This document shows, piece by piece, positions 60,546 to 64,000 of a stretch of 64,000 nucleotides of DNA. How positions within the stretch are numbered: the first letter of the stretch is position 1; each line of letters opens with the position of its first letter. Both the position numbers and the translations under genes were made by a program. The notes under the pieces were generated by a model. The model was not told the DNA's origin. It worked only from the letters and a program-made list of their open reading frames with translations, and ran no database searches. The stretch is taken from assembly GCA_028015205.1 (NCBI GenBank), contig JAPWFG010000018.1:2542001-2606000 (forward strand), given 5' to 3'. The stretch comes from Mytilisepta virgata. Taxonomy: Eukaryota > Mollusca > Bivalvia > Mytilida > Mytilidae.

Positions 60546-61926
60546 TTATGTTGTGGTTAGTTAAAGAACATCCCTGTTTACCATATGTGGTTGTTGATCA
60601 GAAAATCCAGAATGATGAAAGCGATATACCGTGATAATATGTAAACAAAGATCACCTATCTTCCCGCCCCTCCCAAAATTTAAAAGACTTCGTTTACCAA
60701 TGAATATAAGATTTCCGAGATAATTCTCTTTGTAACTATACGTTTTGTGACATAACTTGTTACCTAAAAATTGGCGAAGTCGTGAAAGAAATTTCAGATA
60801 CAATGTTTAATGTTTAGTGTTTACCCCCCCCCCCCCCCCCCCAGAACAGTACCTAGAATTCAGCTGCATAGAATTTAAAGACACTCATCAGTGATTGGGT
60901 TAAAATGAGTTATGGGTATACCCAAATAAAAAAACTACAGATTTATGATTTACATGATAAATACTTAAAAACATAGGACATTAGAAAGGAAGTTGAAAAA
61001 TAATCTCTTGATTTATTTATTGCATCACTGATTGTTTAAACAAGACCAACAAAATCACAGTTGCATTAGATAATTACAGACTACATTATAAATAATGAAT
61101 AAAATACATTAAATCGACACAATAGGGCACATTAACATTTTACATTTGTCGTGCAAATTAATATTGTCCATGAATTTTATCTTCTTATCAACTGACATAT
61201 CCACATGAATAATTACATGTATACAGAAATGGTTTCAAAAATGTATTTTACCACTTTCAAGGGGATCGGTGATCAGAATAAGCTCACCCTTGCAGAGGAT
61301 CAAGACACTCAGTTTTTCAGTATATTATTTTTTGTAGTTCTTTAAATTCGTTATCTCTGTCTTCTAGTATGTTTTTCATGATGTAAACTATAATTTATTA
61401 TATATTTGGCCTTTTCCGTCCTTTCGGTTTGGCTTTTTATGTTTCGGAATATGTCTCAGAAATTCGTTGGGAGATAAAATTGATAGTATGCCATTTCATT
61501 CACCACGTACACGTAACAGAGATAATCAAAGTCTCATGTTTAACTAAATTTAACAGTGTTGAATGCATAACTGCCTCTTATAAAGTTTTGCCTTTATTTT
61601 AATATCCAAGAAATCCAATTTAAAAAAATATTATATAGGATTCTTAACCAATATTACCCTCTACAATTATAGAATCCCTTTCCATAACATGTGGGTTATT
61701 ATGACCAATATTTTCCCACAGAAATTACTCGGTTATGTTTTTTCATTTAGGTCCATTTCTCAAAACTCTACTAAAAGAAGTGATTATGGTTATCATTAAT
61801 CTTTCAATACAACAAAATCCATCAACATTAGAGTGTTCATGACCTACATTGTATGCTTTAGTGCTTTCAATAAATTTATGCATTTAGGCTTATTATTGGA
61901 AAACCCTATCGGAATGTATTCATTAT
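60546..61926. other. Downstream non-coding stretch
   Basis: AT-rich. The only feature seen is a run of 19 C's at 60824-60842. Confidence 0.6.
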
Positions 61927-62068
61927 AAAATAACTCATGGGGGCTAGGGAATTGGAGAAATTTACACATGGGCTGGTGGGCCCGTATATTTATATATGAA
62001 ACACGAATATGAAGATCCAGCCCATGTGTAAAGGACATCAACTCTATAACCCTCATCAATTATTTCTA
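61927..62068. mobile_element. Hairpin MITE, copy 1
   Basis: About 142 bp with inverted arms: TTTACACATGGGCTGG and CCAGCCCATGTGTAAA around a central CCCGTATATTT...AATATGAAG. The outer parts AAATAACTCATGG and CAATTATTTCT pair loosely. Confidence 0.7.
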
Positions 62069-62267
62069 GATAATAGTCGAATTATGTTATTCAAGAAATA
62101 TTTAACATACTTATCGGCAACCGTCACGTCGTTCAAAAATCAAGATAACGCCAAACATTGTCAAAATTGTTGCTCTACACAACTGTTGTGGTTTTATCGC
62201 ATGATTTCTTTATACAAACAAGCAATGTTGTGTGGAAAAAGGGTTCGCGTTAAATGATATTCATTAA

Positions 62268-62404
62268 GAAATAATTCATGGGGCTAGAGAATGGAAGATA
62301 TTTACACATGGGCTGGGCCCGTATATTCGAATATAAAACACGAATATGAAGGTCCAGCCCATGTGTAAACGACTTCAACTCTATAACCCTCCTGAATTAT
62401 TTCT
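62268..62404. mobile_element. Hairpin MITE, copy 2
   Basis: Same hairpin as 61927-62068 in the same orientation (AAATAATTCATGGGGCTAGA, TTTACACATGGGCTGG, CCAGCCCATGTGTAAA, GAATTATTTCT). The similarity runs a few bases into the left flank (ATTCATTA). The 199 bp between the copies is unrelated. Confidence 0.7.
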
Positions 62405-63543
62405 ATTCTTATAGGACAAATCCGCTAATTCTGCTTAGTTCAGTTGTCCTATATGTATCTGACATTGGTTTGGCCGTTCTGTTTCTATTGTGATGTAATT
62501 TGTCATTTTAAAAGCATGTCTTGAATAAAATAGGTAATAAATCGTTCAAATGATATTTCACCATTACACCCATATTACGATGTAGTACATCACAGGGCAG
62601 CTAAATTTGAGTCACCACGACAAACAGTGTATGATTTGATTACCTTGATTTATATTTTGTTTTGCATTTATAAAAAGAACCTATGATGTTTTTATACTAC
62701 AATCATTTGTAGTTCAAAGTAAATAGTCAACATGCAAGTCCACATATGCTTCAGTGACTCCATAAAAATATACCGGTTTTAGGAAACATAATTTACGGTG
62801 GTTTCATTATTTTTAATTGGGTAAAAATTAATGTAAGGAATGAAAGTTTAATAAACTTGTATATTTATTTGATATAATTTATAATAAAATCCAGTCATAA
62901 AAATTGATAAATAATAGAGCGGCATTCTGTGTGCAAGAAGACGGGGCATACATGTCTTATAGACACGTAACCTATAGTTTTCTGATAGATTTAAATTTAA
63001 ATGTAATTTTCTATTGTTAATATATTTCGACTTGTTCCTTTGTCATTGGGTTTTTTCAGTTTATTTCCTTCTTTGACCTGATTCAGTATACTTTATATTC
63101 TATATTTGATCAAGGCATAGTATATACAAAAGAATTCATAATTTTGTTTGTCTTTTTTGTTTAATATGCGGAGAAATTGAAATTATTATTTCGTTCCTTA
63201 ATAATAAGATTAACAACAATTTTGTGGGTAAATATACATTTTAGATAATGGCATAACGATAGAAAATCGGACAGCATTGTATTGATTCATAAAGACAAAC
63301 ATACTTTACAGCGTCCTTGTACTAAATACGTGCATATACTAATATTTACTTATTAAAAAGTGATTTATATTTTAAGTTTTTTATCAAGTGTCATTAATTT
63401 TCTTTTATACCGAAATGATACTTTTTGTTTAATTTTACTGCTATTAAATCAACATAATTAACATCCTTGTACATATAAAAAAGATGAATTACCTGGACAA
63501 CCGAAATAAAAAAGACAACTAAATGTAAAAACAACATATACTG
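62405..63543. other. Downstream non-coding stretch
   Basis: AT-rich; no gene or repeat recognised. Confidence 0.6.
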
Positions 63544-64000
63544 TAACAAGAGGCTCCTAGGAGCCTGTATTACTCACCTGGATTCAAATTGCCAATTAAC
63601 AGCCATAAAGCGCATAAAAAACGCAAGACTGTAATATTGGACTGAATTTTGAAAGAGGACAATCTAATAACCATAGGTGCCAGTTCTGATTCCAATTATC
63701 CAAGTGCTTTCAGACAAGAACATTTTGTTTCATGAAATTTTCCATAGGATCCTAAGTTCGGCTGTGGCGGCCATCTCTGTTGACAGTTTAGGTCAATTCT
63801 GAAAAAAGGACCATCAAAAACCATTCTACCTAGTATGGTTCCAAATGGATCAATGGTTTCAGACAAAAAAATTAAATTAATTTCCACTATGGTCCTATGT
63901 CAAACTAAGTTCGGTTGTGGTAGCCTTCTTAGTTGACATTCGGGATCATCTGACAAAATTCTGAAAGAGAACCACCTAAAGACAATTCCTGCCGAGTATG
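63544..64000 (-). repeat. Helitron-like dispersed repeat, copy D (cut by window edge)
   Basis: The start AACAAGAGGCTCCTAGGAGCCT is followed by ACTCACCTGGA, the reverse complement of the family's 3' end (hairpin AGGCTCCTAGGAGCCT). Internal units with GGCGGCCATCTCTGTTGACAG and GGTCCTATGTCAAACTAAG match copy C inverted. Confidence 0.65.

Noticed and set aside
1..64000. CRISPR arrays, bacterial operons or rRNA genes.
   Set aside because: No regular spacer-repeat structure, no ribosome-binding sites or prokaryotic genes; exons, introns and eukaryotic transposons dominate.

Overview
The window is AT-rich, repeat-dense metazoan nuclear DNA, most likely from a bivalve mollusc (mussel-like). I infer this from a fucolectin/EGF-type receptor gene, short exons with GT-AG introns, tRNA-derived SINEs sharing a 3' module, and the mix of Gmr1-type Gypsy, DIRS, Penelope-like, Ginger-like and Helitron-like repeats. 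There are no bacterial genes, CRISPR arrays or rRNA genes. The species call is inference.

One host gene spans almost the whole window on the + strand, 996-60172. I assembled it from a signal-peptide exon, two split F5/8-C-like (fucolectin/FTP) domains, one longer and six shorter Cys-rich EGF-like exons, a transmembrane exon and a short tyrosine-bearing tail (about 771-774 aa). Every intron in the ectodomain is phase 1. Two exons after the membrane exon (59195-59280 and 59605-59699) have the same phases (2 in, 1 out) and can each be used only alone, which makes them look mutually exclusive. Two decayed EGF exon copies lie at 51731 and 52217.

The introns are packed with mobile elements. Intron 1 (1060-16888) holds a minus-strand Gypsy LTR/gag fragment (1637-3341), a 5-kb fold-back element (4578-9570) and a complete 6-kb Ginger-like DNA transposon (10790-16812). 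The transposon has a multi-exon integrase gene, 4-bp target duplications, a 30-bp minisatellite and a SINE inserted into one of its exons; it ends 76 bp before host exon 2. Intron 2 (17093-35773) holds a TTAA-flanked inverted-repeat element, a GTTGGCCCAAC tandem array, a SINE, a Helitron-like repeat and a complete but frameshifted Ty3/Gypsy element (28117-34061). That element has the unusual order protease, integrase, RT, RNase H (Gmr1 type). Intron 5 holds two minus-strand Penelope-like fragments. Intron 6 holds a DIRS-like tyrosine-recombinase retrotransposon with inverted terminal repeats and an internal complementary region. Introns 10 and 11 hold another Penelope-like RT and another Helitron-like repeat.

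Downstream of the stop codon (60173-64000) there are a Penelope-like 3' tail, a poly-C run, two copies of a hairpin MITE and the edge of a further Helitron-like repeat. All retroelement reading frames carry stops or frameshifts, so none looks autonomous now. The host exons are intact and all keep splice sites.
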